Origin: Dastarcus helophoroides
Taxonomy: Eukaryota > Arthropoda > Insecta > Coleoptera > Bothrideridae
NCBI GenBank assembly: GCA_028583605.1
Contig: CM053330.1
Coordinates: 24,383,233 to 24,447,232 of the forward strand
Direction of reading: 5' to 3'
DNA length: 64,000 nucleotides
Part shown: in pieces, positions 22,880-35,040 of the stretch
Layout of the letters: each line of letters opens with the position of its first letter
Position numbering within the stretch: position 1 is the first letter of the stretch
Made by a program: the position numbers and the translations under genes
Notes under the pieces: model-generated
Told to the model about the DNA's origin: nothing
What the model saw: only the letters and a program-made list of their open reading frames with translations
The model's database searches: none

Positions 22880-25710
22880 CAGCGTTTTACAACCTTTTTT
22901 TGCCATGGCCCGGTTATTTTTATGCTTCCCCTTCGTGACCCACTAGGAGATTTTTAAATTATCTTAAAACTTTATTTTTTTCTCAAAATTTAGACATCAT
23001 TTTGAAGTAATAAATCAAAATTTTGTCTTTTCTTTGTGGGATTTTTTAATTTGTTTCATCCAAAATTTGATTCAAAAATTTTACCTCGAAATCCCAAACT
23101 GAAGTTTCAAACTTCGACTTATTTCTCCTTAATCTTAAAACTGTATTTTCATCCATGCTGAATTTCTCTTTAAAATAAAGAACTTGTTTTGAAAATTTTG
23201 GTTAAACACTTACTATTTTAAATTTCAAAGTCAAAATTTTTAGAAAAAATGTAGAATGTTTTAATATCACAACTTAAAGCCAAAATTTTGAAATGGTAAA
23301 GGTTTTTAAAAAATTCTCAATTTAAGCTTCAAATTTCTTATGTTTAACACCCAAAATTTTGGTTCTTTTATATTTCGAATATTTTGGAAAAATTTCGATT
23401 TTTAAAATCGTAAACTTTTTTTTCAAATTTTTTGCTAATTAATGTTAAATTGTCCTTTTATTTTTATTTTGTCAAACTCGAGCGTGTATTTATTATTATT
23501 ATTATTTCTTCGAAAGTTCCGGTCCAAATTCAAACTCGTCTTTTTAGTTAATTTAATTTTTCCTAGAATTCTTTTCAGCATTGAAATTAGCATCGATTTT
23601 TTACAAACTTTTAGTAAAAATTTAAATTTTTTTTGGCTTAATATACATACATCGGCAGTAAAAAAGAAATTTGGACATTTTTGTTGAAATTTAAAAATCA
23701 GGAGTTATAACTGGGTTTCTTTCTAGAATTTTTCACCATTTCTTTCAAAATTCCCATTTTAATGTAAATTTCAAAACGCGAGCTTGAAAGTGGAATTTTG
23801 GCTTTTTTATTGTGACTCCAATATTTCAGTTCGTATTAAAACTCCAAATTTAAATCTTTAGTTTGAGTTTAAACCATCAATTTTAAGAAAAATATCAAAT
23901 CTTGAAATTTCCAAAAATTAATATCTACTTTATAAAAGAATTAAAAATTTCGAACAAAAGTGGAGCCATGCCTTCAAGTCCAAATTTTTATAAAAAAAAA
24001 TTAAAATAAGTCTAAATTTTGAAAGAGTAGAAATTTTGAAAAAGGTAAAAATTTTGAAAATAAAATTAGATAGAATGCCAAAATTTTCAGAAAGTCAAAA
24101 TTTTCAGGAAAAGCTGAAATTTGAGAAACGCTGGAATTTTGAAAGGCAAAATTTATTTAAAAACCTGAAATTTCCAAAAAAGATTACTAATGTACAATAA
24201 AGTGCGAAATTAAAACAAGTAGAATTTTTTTAAGTCAAAAATTGCAAAAAGCAGTTTTCGAGAGAGCCAAAATGTGGTAAAAAAATTAAAATTCTTATTC
24301 CAAATTTTCAAATGTCGATCGTTTTAAAGTTAGACTTATAAAAATACTCAAAATTTCTAGAAAAAAGTAAGAAATCTGAAATCAAAATTTGGAGAAAATT
24401 CCGAAATTGTGATAAAAATGGGAACTTGAACAGTGAAAATTTTCAAATGTCAATTTATTGTAATAAATCGATCAAAAATCAAAGATCAAAATTTCGATAG
24501 AGGCAAAAATTTAAAATCGAAATTTTTACAAAAAATCAAAATTTAGAAATAATAGAAATTTTAAAATGTCGAAATTTTCAAAAACTCTAAATTTTGAGAA
24601 AATCAAAATGTTCAAAAAGAGAGTCGTTATTTTCATAAGAATCGAATTCTTCAGAATAGAGTAAAAACAGTGTCCAGAAAATCATCATTTCGAAAAAAAA
24701 ACCGAATTATTTAAAAGATGAAGAAAAAAGTTAAAATTTTCATGAAAAAAAATTTTAAGTTTTCAATTGCAATTTTAAGACAAAGTACGAAATTTAGAAA
24801 ATAGCTCGAATTTATCAAAAATAAAGTAAAAATTCTAGGAAGTCAAAATTTTTAAAATATAAAATAAAATTTTCGAAAAAAAAACCTATATTTTAAAAAA
24901 TGTGCTAATTTTTAAAATAAGTCAAAAATTTGTGAAAAAGTCGAAATTTTGAAATAAGTACAGAAATTCCAAAATAAGTAAAATTTTGAAAAATATGAAA
25001 ATTTTGAAAAGGTGCAAATTTTGAAAAAAATGTCGAAGTTTACAAAAAAAGTCACCAAAAAAAAACTAGAGACAGTGAAATTTTTTTCTAAAATCTGAAA
25101 TCTTCAAAAAAGTTGGAGTTGTTACAGTCAAAATTTTTAAAAGGTTTTCAGTCAGTCAGAATTTGCAAAATTAGTAACAATTTCGAAAAAGGGTGAGATT
25201 TGCAGTTAACCGAAATGTTAAAAACAACTTAAAATATTCAACAAAAGCCGAAGATTCAGAAAAAGAAGAAAAATTATTTTTTTGCAAAAATTTTGATTAT
25301 GTATTATAAAAGTCGAAATATTCAAAAAAAAAAAAAATCTAAACGTAGAAAAAATATTTAAGAAATCAGTTTTTTAAACAGTCGAAATTAAAAAAAATAT
25401 ATCGAAAATTTGAAAAATAAAGTCACAGCTTGAAAACGCCGTCATAATTACGAGTATAAAATTTTTTGAAAAAAAAATACGAAACAATGTAAATTTATTA
25501 AACAAAATTTGAAAAAAAGGCAATTATATTTTTGAAAAGTGTTCTTGCCACACCTATGGGGATTACAACAGGCATTAGAAATGTTATCTCTTGTTCTGAT
25601 AAATTTTATGAATCTGACTATATGTACAATAGGCAGATAATTCTGAGATCCTGTAAATTATTTTCGTGGCACAGTGCCGGGTCGCGAAACCCACTGTTTT
25701 GGAAACGTTG
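22880..25710. mobile_element. hAT-like non-autonomous element filled with degenerate repeat of both polarities
   Basis: The left end CAGCGTTTTACAACC is followed by TTTTTTTGCCATGGCCCGG, and the right end reverse-complements to CAACGTTTCCAAAAC followed by a GGGTTTCGCGACCCGGCAC tract. Both resemble the CAGxGTTTxxCAACC ends of hAT non-autonomous elements. The flanking 8-mers AAATAAAG and AAATAAAA agree 7 of 8. The interior switches from T-type repeats (22960-23850) to A-type repeats (23880-25530), then a short unique tail. No transposase reading frame is present. Confidence 0.65.
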
Positions 25711-27655
25711 AAATAAAATACAAAAATGAAATTATTCCGCAGTATTTGATTGTTGTTTCAGAAGCGCAATTCAGTTGATTATCATTTTATCAGCAATACA
25801 ACTCACAAGGTGAGTTTCCCACACTTTTTCTGAGATAAAATATGGGATACTTCGTAAATCATAAAATATTAACCCAACACCCTGCTTATTTATTTGTAGT
25901 GTAACGTAATTAACATTTAAGTTACCCACCGATGAGAGTAAAACATTATTTGTGAGTGAATTTCATGTTTAAATCGAATCGTTAGCACGCAACGCAACTC
26001 CCTTTCGTCGCTTCACAACGAACAAAGGAATATGCGTGGTCCGTCATCGCCACCCGTGGTTGATTCACAAACTATCGCGTCTTTATCAGCGTACGCGTTA
26101 CGCGCTTCTACTGGTTCGTTAACGTATTATTAAACTTTTTAGTTTCCAATTGTGAGAATTCGAACACGTTTTTCTATATCATCCGGCTGATTCATTCTAG
26201 AAAATTCCCGCGAAGGTAATCGTCCATTTCGATGTGCCATCGCCATCTACCGTCCAACGATCGTCCCTCCGGATGAGATAGTTTATTGTAAATTTTGATT
26301 TTTGTTTTTTTAGTAACGACTCTTTTACAATTTAGGGAAAAAAATGACATTTCGATATTTTAATATTGGCAAAATTTATACCATGCAGAAAATACGAACT
26401 TTTTGGGAAAAAACTAAAAGTGTTATATCAATTAGAAATGATAACACTTTAATTAAGTCTCTCAAAACTCACTAGAATATAGTTGGATAATTTGCTAATT
26501 TATCTCTGTCGTTGTCTGGTATTTATCCTAATTTTTCATCGAAAAGTTTGGCATACGAGAAAATATTAAAAATAAAACAGGAAGTAGTCGAGCAACTGCT
26601 AAGTTTAATGTCGTCTTCATATATTCGTAAAAAGTCAAGATTTTTTAGATGAATCACATTTTAAAGTTAATCTATCGAAAATTTGTTTATTAGGAAATTT
26701 TAGTGTACATAACCAACGATAAATTCGAGTAAGTTATGAATTTAGGCCAACGTTAAAGCCGAGTCCTCTGATTTTACTTTCAAATTGATTAATTTAAGTT
26801 GCGCGATGGCGCGATGTTGAACTCATCAATATTAAAATGTACGCTATTATTGTCGGCTTTTTTACAGACTGTTAAAATTGCACAAACATCTCGCAAAAGG
26901 GACAACGATCATTACGCTTAAGCCGGGTGTCTTTCGTGGCGAAACTCGTATCATTAAATCCGGCATAAATCGAAAATTGTATGTAATTTCAACAATCAAC
27001 TTCTAAACCATTGTCGCAAGAAGTCAGACTCGTTTATTTTTTGCAGAGAGCTAAGGTCGCTTCTCTCCGTCGAACGATTAACGTTAAAGAGAACAAAAAT
27101 GAAGAGAATGCGACGGTCGTTCGACCACAACAAAATTAAAATATAATCGGCGCAAGTCGGAAAAAAAGTAACATCGAGCCAATCGCTTGTCTAGCCCGCA
27201 AAATTCAATCAAGATTATGCACGAGAGAAACCTACGCGCAACGAAAAAGATTCACACTTGCTTCTGTTTGGCACAAATTCTGTCAATATCTGACCGATTT
27301 CGGACATTATTCAAATACACAGAAAACAACTCTCTAGACCTCAAAATTTAAACTGAACCGACAAACAATGCAAAAAAGCTCAATGAATAATCTTTTATGT
27401 TCACCGTGAAAAATTCACATAAATACCAAAAATTTCTCTAGAAGCTGGTTTGTGTTGAACTGGCAAAAGACCAAAGTCTTTTTTTGAAGTAAAAACTTCT
27501 TTAGGCGCGTTTAACATTTTTTATATGGGGTAAACTTGTGGTTTCGCGTCACTATCACGCGTTACCAACATGTCCTAACGTTAAAATTATATTCTACTGT
27601 TAACATTAGAGCATATTAAAGTGTATTTCATTAACAATAAATATTATATTCGTTT
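25711..27655. other. Non-repetitive island with CpG-rich blocks, possible intronic regulatory DNA
   Basis: About 25980-27300 lacks the degenerate repeats and is GC-richer, with blocks such as GCACGCAACGCAACTCCCTT, CAGCGTACGCGTTACGCGCT and CGGTCGTTCGACC. No long open frame or exon pair was recognised. 26235-26281 duplicates 4561-4607. Enhancer or alternative promoter function for pnt is possible but not shown. Confidence 0.35.
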
Positions 27656-29881
27656 TCACACGATACAAGCATCCAAACCACAAATATAAAAAAGGTAAGT
27701 CAGTTAGACAGAATTTATTTTCAAATATTTCCAATATTCCGACTTGTTTATTATTTGGGTTCAAACTACACTACATATTTCCTAGTTTTAAGTTTTCACT
27801 TCTGTCGGCAGTCTCAGACTTCCTATTTTTTTCTTTGATTTGTATTAAGTTGGAAAAGACTTAAGTCTTGTTTTCTCTGATGTGTATCAAACTGGTAAAA
27901 CAATAAATATTCTAGAATTTAACAGAAGTGATTTTCACTATATTAGTAAAATACTTAAAGTTCTGTGTTATCTCATTTGAGCTAAACCGACAATAACTTA
28001 AGTTTTGTTTCCTCTGATTTGTATCAAACTGGCTAAAAATTAACTATTTTTCTGTCAACAATGATTTGCGTTAAGCTGATTACAAAATTCTTCTCTAATT
28101 TGTGCTAAATTGATTAATATTAAGTTTACTAATTTCACACAATCAATGATTTGCGTTAAACGGTAAGGCTTATTTCTTTTTTTTCACCTCTGTTAAATTA
28201 ATAAAAGACTTATGTCTTTTGTTGTTAATAAAAAACGTAAGTCTTTTTTACGAATTGTGATAAGCTGGTAAAACGCTTCCTGATTTGCTTAAAACTGATA
28301 CAACACTTTAAGTATCGTCTTCTCTGATTTTAAATAAATTTTTAAAACGGTAAGTAGGTACATTATTTTATCTTTTGAACAAAAATCAGAGTAATTTGTA
28401 GTAAATTGATAAAAGACTTACATAAGTTCTACGTTGCCTGATTTACGATAAACTGCTAAAATAGTTTAGTCTTGGTTTCTCTAACTTCTGTTAAACAATT
28501 AAGAAAACGTGTAAGTATTTTCTCCTTGTTTTGTTGTTAGAAAACTGAAGTCTTGTTTTATATGATTTGTATTAAATTTGAAATACTTCTGTTAGTTTAA
28601 CAACAGAAATCAAGAGTGGCTTTTCTTGAGCTTGTAAGGCTAAGGCTTTTTTCTTTGGTTAAACACTATATTTTTCCAATATGTGTTAAATTGGAAAAAG
28701 ACTTAAGTCTTTTTTCTGATTTGTGTTACGTTGGTAAAAATAAAATTATGTTAAATTTATTACACACCAACTTAAACCATGTTTTGTACAATTTGTTTTA
28801 AACTGGTACAATTACCGTATTGTATATTAAATTGGTAAAAAAAGAAACTGAAATGAAGTCGATTTTTAATACGCTAGAAAATCACCTAAGTGACGTTTTT
28901 CCTGATTTACGTTAAATCGATCAAAGACTTTAAGTCTTGCATTGTTTGGTAAAGTACATATTTTAGCAATTTAACAGCAACCAGTGTACTTCATTGTAAA
29001 CTGATAAAAGATTTATCTTTGCTGATTTGCGATAACCTGGTAAAATATTTAGATCTTCGTCTCTCTGATTTACCCCAAACTGGCCACTTGTACGAAGTTA
29101 AAAAAAAAGACTTGGATCTTTTTTCTCTGATTTGTGTGAATCTGGTAAAAAGCTGTCTTGCTCTCTTTGATTTGTATTTCAATTGTTAAAAAAAGTATTT
29201 TCTTCTCTGAATTGAGTTGAACTAAGTTACTTAGGTAGAAAATTCCTGTAAAGATGTAGTTAGAACTGATAGATATACTAATTATTAAAAATAACGAAAT
29301 GAGTTTTTTCTTGAAAGATCGATTTTTGGTAGTTTCAAGAATAGTTACTTTTTTAAATAAATGCCAAGTTTTAGTTCACCTTTAATATCAAAATTTCTAC
29401 TTTTTTTTTCTCAAAATTTTAAGTGTAACTGCAAATTGCAAGTTGAAAACTATTTCAAAGTTTGTTTAAAATTTCGACTTTAGGAACGTAATTTTCGAGT
29501 TCTTTTTCGAAATATACCTCTTTTCCTCAAAATTTTACGGAGTTTTTTACACATAAATCTTTTTTTGCTGATTTGTGTTAAACTGGTTAAAGACTTAAGT
29601 CTTGCTTTCCCTAATTTGCGTTAAACTAGTAATATACTAACAATAAGTCTTTTTTCTCTGATACGTGTTAAATTAGTAAAAGCTAAATCTTTCTGTAAAA
29701 CCGCTAAAAGACTTACTTCAAACCTGTTTTATAATAATGTGGTAAAAAAGATTGTTTTGTTTGATTTATGTTGAGTTGGTAATAGATTTTGGGCTTTTTT
29801 CTTTGATTTGTTTTAAACTGATGAAAGACAAGTTTTTTTTTAATTTTTGTTAAATAAGTTAAGGGTTACAAAACTAAATAT
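27656..29881 (+). repeat. Satellite with palindromic GACTTAAGTC core, left part
   Basis: Units of roughly 43-50 bp resemble CTGATTTGTGTTAAACTGGT + AAAAGACTTAAGTCTTTTTT. They are heavily mutated but keep one orientation. The core AAGACTTAAGTCTT is self-complementary. A T-type patch interrupts at 29290-29550. The LTR element at 29882 split the array. Confidence 0.75.
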
Positions 29882-30248
29882 TGTAACAATCTCTAGTTAT
29901 AAAATTTGTATTAGTGATTGTGTAGTGTAATGAACTCTCTAGAAACATTTGATAATGGGAAGCGGCCACGAGAATGAATTATGCGGCAGATAAGCGCTCT
30001 AGACGTATCCGCAAACGATAAGTCTTATCTGTACGGAGATCCGTTCTAGAAACCATAACGGTACCTACAAATACGCGATCGTATTTCCCTCAGTCAGTTA
30101 GTTAGTTAGTCGGGTAGTCAGATAGATAGTTAGATAGTTAGATAGTCTGCTAGTTAAGTGAATCACAATTGTAGTGTCCCGCAATAAGTTTGGAAATAAA
30201 GTGTTACAATTCACGAAGTTTTAATTATCGAACCGATAACAGGCAACA
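29882..30248 (+). repeat. 5' LTR (367 bp)
   Basis: It begins TGTAACAATCTC and ends GATAACAGGCAACA. It has a run of TTAGTTAGTCGGGTAGTCAG units and GAAATAAAGTG (poly(A) signal). Unlike the solo copies, its TATA-like block reads CCTACAAATACGCG, i.e. weakened. Confidence 0.9.
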
Positions 30249-30250
30249 AC

Positions 30251-30268
30251 TGGTATCAGAAGTGGGAT
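30251..30268 (+). other. Candidate primer-binding site
   Basis: TGGTATCAGAAGTGGGAT begins 2 nt after the 5' LTR, the place and TGG start expected for a tRNA-primed site. The priming tRNA was not identified. Confidence 0.6.
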
Positions 30269-30472
30269 AGACTCTTAAAGATCTTCGAGAGCTACAGAAT
30301 AGCGATGCTGATGTCGGACCTATATTGGAATGGAAAGGAGATAGATCTGAATGGCAGGAAGTTTCCGACTGAAGTCCAGGTCTTAAGAATTTGAAGATGG
30401 CATGGGAAAGTGCGGGTGGAAAGCGTGCAGTTGATGGTGCCTCCGGAGAAGACTCCATAGGTTTTGTAAGAG

Positions 30473-31497
30473 ATGCACAATGGGAACTCTGGTGGACATC
30501 TAGGGATCAACAAGACCTTGGAGAAGATTCGGAAATGGTTCTATTGGGTTAACTGCAGGGAGGACGTCGAGCGGTGGTGTCGAAAATGTGTCACCTGCGC
30601 TGTATCCAAGAGTCCTCGTGCAAGAACCAAAGGGACTCTGAAGCAGTATAATGTGGGAGCTCCATTTGAGAGAATTGCAATCAATGTGGCGGGACAATTT
30701 CCAGCATCAGACGATGAAAACAAGTACATTCTGTTGGCCATGGAGTATTTCAGTAAATGGCCTGAAGCTTACGTCATTCCAAACCAGGAAGCTACCACAG
30801 TCGCAAGGGTTCTTGTGGACAACTTCATCTGTCGATCTGGTATTTCCTTGGAACTACCCTCGGACCAAGGAAGGAACTTCGAATATGGATACTTCCAAGA
30901 GGTGTGCTGTTTTCTTGGAATAAAGAAAACTCGAACGACGCCTCTTCATCCACAGTCTGATGGAATGGTGGAAATTTTTAACAGGACCTTAGAGGAACAT
31001 CTTTCGAAGGTAGTTTCCAAGCATCAGACAGACTAGGACCGACAACTACCACTGTTTCTAATGGCCTATCGCGCGGCAACTCATAGATCTACGGGTCAGA
31101 CTTCGGCAAAAGTGATCTTCGGGAGCGAACTGTGGCTTCCGTGTGACTTGGTGTTTGGATCACCAAGAGAGACCTCCAGGAAGACAATGGGTTTCGTAGG
31201 CGGCTTGAGGGAAGCGATATTGGAGACACATGCCCTCGTGCGGACGAAGATCAATTTAGCGACGGACCGGATGAAGACAAGATATGAGGTAAACGACAAC
31301 CATGGAGTGAGGCTGAATTGGTGTGGCTCTACAATCTTCTCCGGAGGAAATGAGTTTCGCCAAAGTTTACGCCATCTTAGGAAGGGCCGTACAAAGTACT
31401 GAAGAGGATCAACGACTTGGTATACAGGATCCAGCTCAGCCCCGGGATCAAGATGAAAGTGGTACCCCTCAACAGACTGCGCAAGTATAGTGGCTAA
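30473..31497 (+). pseudogene. Ty3/gypsy integrase remnant (412/mdg1-like), disabled
   Basis: Integrase inserts retrotransposon cDNA into the chromosome. The longest piece (30473-31036, 187 codons) carries an HHCC zinc-binding region (His2, His9, Cys39, Cys42; MHNGNSGGHLG and CRKCVTC) and the catalytic core. Asp131 (PSDQGRNF) and Glu167 (SDGMVEIFNRT) are present with 35 residues between them, but the first catalytic aspartate is Asn71 (IAINVAG). A TAG at 31034-31036 interrupts where the frame continues DRQLPLFLMAYRAA. The later part is frame-shifted near 31310 and has further stops. A GPY/F-type C-terminal module (GPYKV, NDLVYRIQL) is read in another frame and ends with TAA at 31495-31497. The stretch before 30473 has in-frame stops too. 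This copy cannot make working integrase. Confidence 0.9.
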
Positions 31498-31534
31498 GTG
31501 ACTGATTGGAACTAGTCGGGACGATATCAGTCTT

Positions 31535-31547
31535 AAGAGGGAGGAAG
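31535..31547 (+). other. Polypurine tract
   Basis: AAGAGGGAGGAAG lies directly against the 3' LTR start (TGTAAC at 31548), the usual plus-strand priming site of LTR retrotransposons. Confidence 0.8.
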
Positions 31548-31861
31548 TGTAACAAACTGCAGTTGTAAAATTTGTATTAGTGATTGTGTAGTGTAAGGAA
31601 CTCTAGAAACACTTGATAATGGGAAACGGCCGCGAGAATGAATCACACGGCAGATAAACGCTCTGGACGTTTCTGCAAGCGATAAGTCTCATCTGTAAGG
31701 AGATCAGTCAGTTAGTTAGTTGGATAGTCAGATAGTCGGATAGTCAAAAAGTTGGATAGTCTGCTAGTTAAGTGAAGCATAATTTAGTGTTCCGAAATAA
31801 GTTTCGAAATAAAATGTTACAATTCACGAAGTTTTAATTATCGTACCGATAACGCGCAACA
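31548..31861 (+). repeat. 3' LTR (314 bp) with a ~50-bp deletion
   Basis: It starts TGTAACAAACTGCAG and ends AACGCGCAACA. Relative to the 5' LTR it lacks the block between GGAGATC and AGTCAGTTAG, which in sister LTRs contains the TATA-like sequence. Otherwise it is collinear. Confidence 0.88.
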
Positions 31862-31865
31862 ATAT

Positions 31866-34060
31866 TTTTTTCTGATTTGTGTTAAGTTGATCAAAACCGT
31901 AAACCAAGTTTTGTACGATTTGCATTAAAGTGGTAAAATACTTGAAGGCTTTTTAATTTATGCTCAACTGATAAAAGACTTGAAGGTTTTGGATACATTT
32001 TAAGCTACTTTTGAAAGTTCAAATTTTCCTTAAGATTCAACTTTGAACCCAACATTTTTTCCTGCAAATTTGGAATTTTTTTCGAAATTTTAATTCCTCA
32101 AAATCCCGAGTTGCTTTAATTTTTCTTCCTTAAAATTTGATCTATTATTTAATATTTAATCTGACTAACTTCGAAATTTCGACTTTATACCCTTTCAAAG
32201 ATTAAAATCGAAGATTCAGTTTCTTGCGAAAATTCAACAAAAATGTCGAATTGCAAGTTCAAATAAAAAAAAATTTCTGTTAATTTCAAGTTCGATTTTG
32301 AAATTTTAACTTCTGTTACAGATTGTTGGGATTTTTTTTACATATAATTTTTTTAATTTTGTCGCAAAATTTGTATCTCAATTTTCACTTCGTCACGTTT
32401 TTTTTTCAATAATAGTCGATCTTTCTCTAGTTTTTACTTTCTCTCTAATAAGAAATTAGTTTTAAAATGGAAATTCTGATTTTTAGAATTTTTTTACTGA
32501 AATTTTTCAAAATATATATTAAATAAATTTCGAATTTTCTTTTTAATTTGACTTTCATTCCGAAATTTCGCGAGTATAAGTAAATAATAAAATCCTAATT
32601 TTGGTATCACTAGAAATTTTGATTATATCTAGAAAGTTTGACTGAAATTTTGATCCGGAAATGTTCACTTTTTTAAATATTTTCTTTCTGCAGAAAAAGT
32701 TTTTATTCAATATACATTCATCCTACAATCCGTTCAATGCGATTTGGTTAAGGGTGAAACCTTTCTTCTCAAATTTTTGTTAAACTAGTAAATGACTTAC
32801 ATCTTTTTTTTTGTCTGATTTCACTTGAACTTGTTATCTTTGTTAAATTAGTAAAATATGTAAGTCTTTTTTTCTTATTGTTGTTGCACTGGTAAGATTT
32901 ATGGTTTATTTCCTCGATTTATGTTAAACTCGTAAATTTAATTTTAATGCTCGGTATTAATATTTTAAAGAAAGTAAGTCTTTCCCTCTCTGATTTGTGT
33001 TAAATCGGTAAGTCTTTTACTAGTTTAGCAGCAATCAGACAGATTCATGCTCAAGTCAAGTCAAGTCTCTTTTTTCCTCTGATTTGTGTTCAAGTGGTAA
33101 AAGGACTTGTTTCTCTAATTTGCGTCAATCTAATGAAAGACTAAGTCTTTCTTCTCTGGTTTATGTTATATTGGTATAAACCAGAAGAAACAAAAGACTT
33201 AGAACGAATCAGTTTGAAAAATCTAAGTCTTTATCAATTTAGCAGAAATCATTACGATTATGTGTTAAATTGGTAAAATACTTTTCCTGGTTTATGACAA
33301 ACAAGTGAAAATATTGTTTCCTTGAATTTGTGTTAAGCTGGTAAAGTAATTAGGCCTTTTTTATTTATTTTTAAGTTAAGAAAAGCGAGGTTTTTTTCTT
33401 TAATTTATGTTAAAGTGGTAAAATATTAACAAGTGCTTACCCATATTACATCATTTATTAGAAAACCAAGTGATTTATGGGAAAGTGGTAAAATAATTAA
33501 GTCTTATTTTCCTATTCTGATTTCTGAACTTTGTTATACTGGTAAAAAAATTTGTCATCTTTCATTTGTATTATGTTTGTAACAGGGTGAAACCTTTTTT
33601 CTTCGATTTGGGTTAAATTGATACAGTACTTAAATTTATTATCTGAATGTATTAAACGGTTAAAATAATGAGTACTTTTTATTATTAAGTCATTTACCAC
33701 TGCCACAGAAGTCACAGTAATTTGAGTTAAACTACCAAGTTTCTAACTTGATTTTAACTGAAAATACGATAGCCTTGTTTCGTTGCATTTGTATTAAGTA
33801 AACTGATAAAAAACTTAAGTCACTTTATCGCTAATTTTTTTTATAAAGTGGTAAAATATTCGAAATCTTTTCCTTAGATTTGTGTCAAACTTGTAAAAGA
33901 CTTACTTTATCTTTACCCTGATTTGCATTAAATTAATAAAGTGCGAAAGTCTCTCTTTTTATTAAAGACTAATTATTTTACCGCTTTTTTGTGATTCTGT
34001 CAAGGTGGTAAAATACAAACCTTTTTTTTTTCTCTAATTTGTGTTAAACTTCTAAAAAAA
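31866..34060 (+). repeat. Satellite with GACTTAAGTC core, middle part, plus T-rich patch
   Basis: This continues the 43-50-bp satellite (GATTTGTGTTAAACTGGTAA-like units) after the LTR element. Between about 31990 and 32710 the array is replaced by T-type degenerate words. Orientation is as in the left part. Confidence 0.7.
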
Positions 34061-35040
34061 AAGCAATGTAAAAAGAGAGTACAAGTTTATCATTTGACCG
34101 AAATACGTAGAATTCGATGGTTTATTTGCAGTGGTACGTGCACGTCTGCAGAAGCTGTACGTCGAATCGTTATTGTTTAGATAAATGATTAACTAAGTGT
34201 ACTACAAAAGACGACACAAAAAATACAATACGATTTAAGTAACATAAATTAAAATAAATTAAGGTATAAAAGGCCGACTCTCCATTATTTACTTAATTGC
34301 ACTTCAGATCTCATTTTACCGTCCAACTGAAGAATACGGGCTTCATAACGGATCCACTTCACGAAATTACGAAACGAGACTTCTGCTATAACAATCTATC
34401 CGCTGGATGTTAACAAAATAATCGTCAGCGGACAAACGTCAAAATGAACGATGTTAGTTAAGCTCTCTCGTTTCTAGATATAAATATCCCGCGGGCTTAT
34501 AATCACACTGAAACCCAAACGGAGAAAACTAATGACGGAATTTATTAATTTGGTTCGAAGACCGCGTTATTTCGGTGCGAATCGTGCTTATAAGTCGCAC
34601 ACTAAAATAAATAAAAAAATGATCTAACTTAAAAAAAGAACGACCGTTCACTGTTTTGGTAGTTCTTAATTTTGGCTTTTTATGTTAGAATGACTTTTTG
34701 AGTTAGAACGATTTTTTTAGGTTGACGACCATTCACTGCTTTTATATTTACCGAATCAGTGATCGATCATTTTATTTAAAAAATCGTCCTAACCTCAAAA
34801 ATCATTTTAAAAAATTGGTTTAGACTGTTTCGGGAATAAAAAAACTATTCACAAATTTCTGAAACAAAAGAAAATTTTGACATGCGACCGATATAATATT
34901 AAAAAAAATCAGACATAACTCCATACGCCAACAAAGAATATAATTATATCCAGCAAAAAACACAAAAATAGAATAATGCCCCTGATATTTCGAAATTTTT
35001 GAAGTGAAAATTTCTTTATGCTCGTTAAACGATTTTTTAT
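34061..35040. other. Non-repetitive island with a TATA-like promoter candidate
   Basis: About 34061-34620 is unique and GC-richer. GGTATAAAAGGCC at about 34263 is followed some 35 bp downstream by TTGCACTTCAG, an arrangement like an insect core promoter on the plus strand. No coding exon was recognised downstream. The remainder (34620-35040) is AT-rich with imperfect short inverted repeats. Confidence 0.3.

Larger units (their letters stand above)
29882..31861 (+). mobile_element. Internally deleted Ty3/gypsy LTR retrotransposon
   Basis: Two LTRs (29882-30248, 31548-31861) flank only 1.3 kb. ATAT occurs just outside both ends (29878-29881 and 31862-31865) as a 4-bp target duplication. A primer-binding-site candidate follows the 5' LTR and a purine tract precedes the 3' LTR. 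Only the integrase end of pol remains; gag, protease, reverse transcriptase and RNase H are gone. It inserted into the GACTTAAGTC satellite. It is non-autonomous, and related solo LTRs lie at 8728, 10177 and 47327. Confidence 0.92.
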
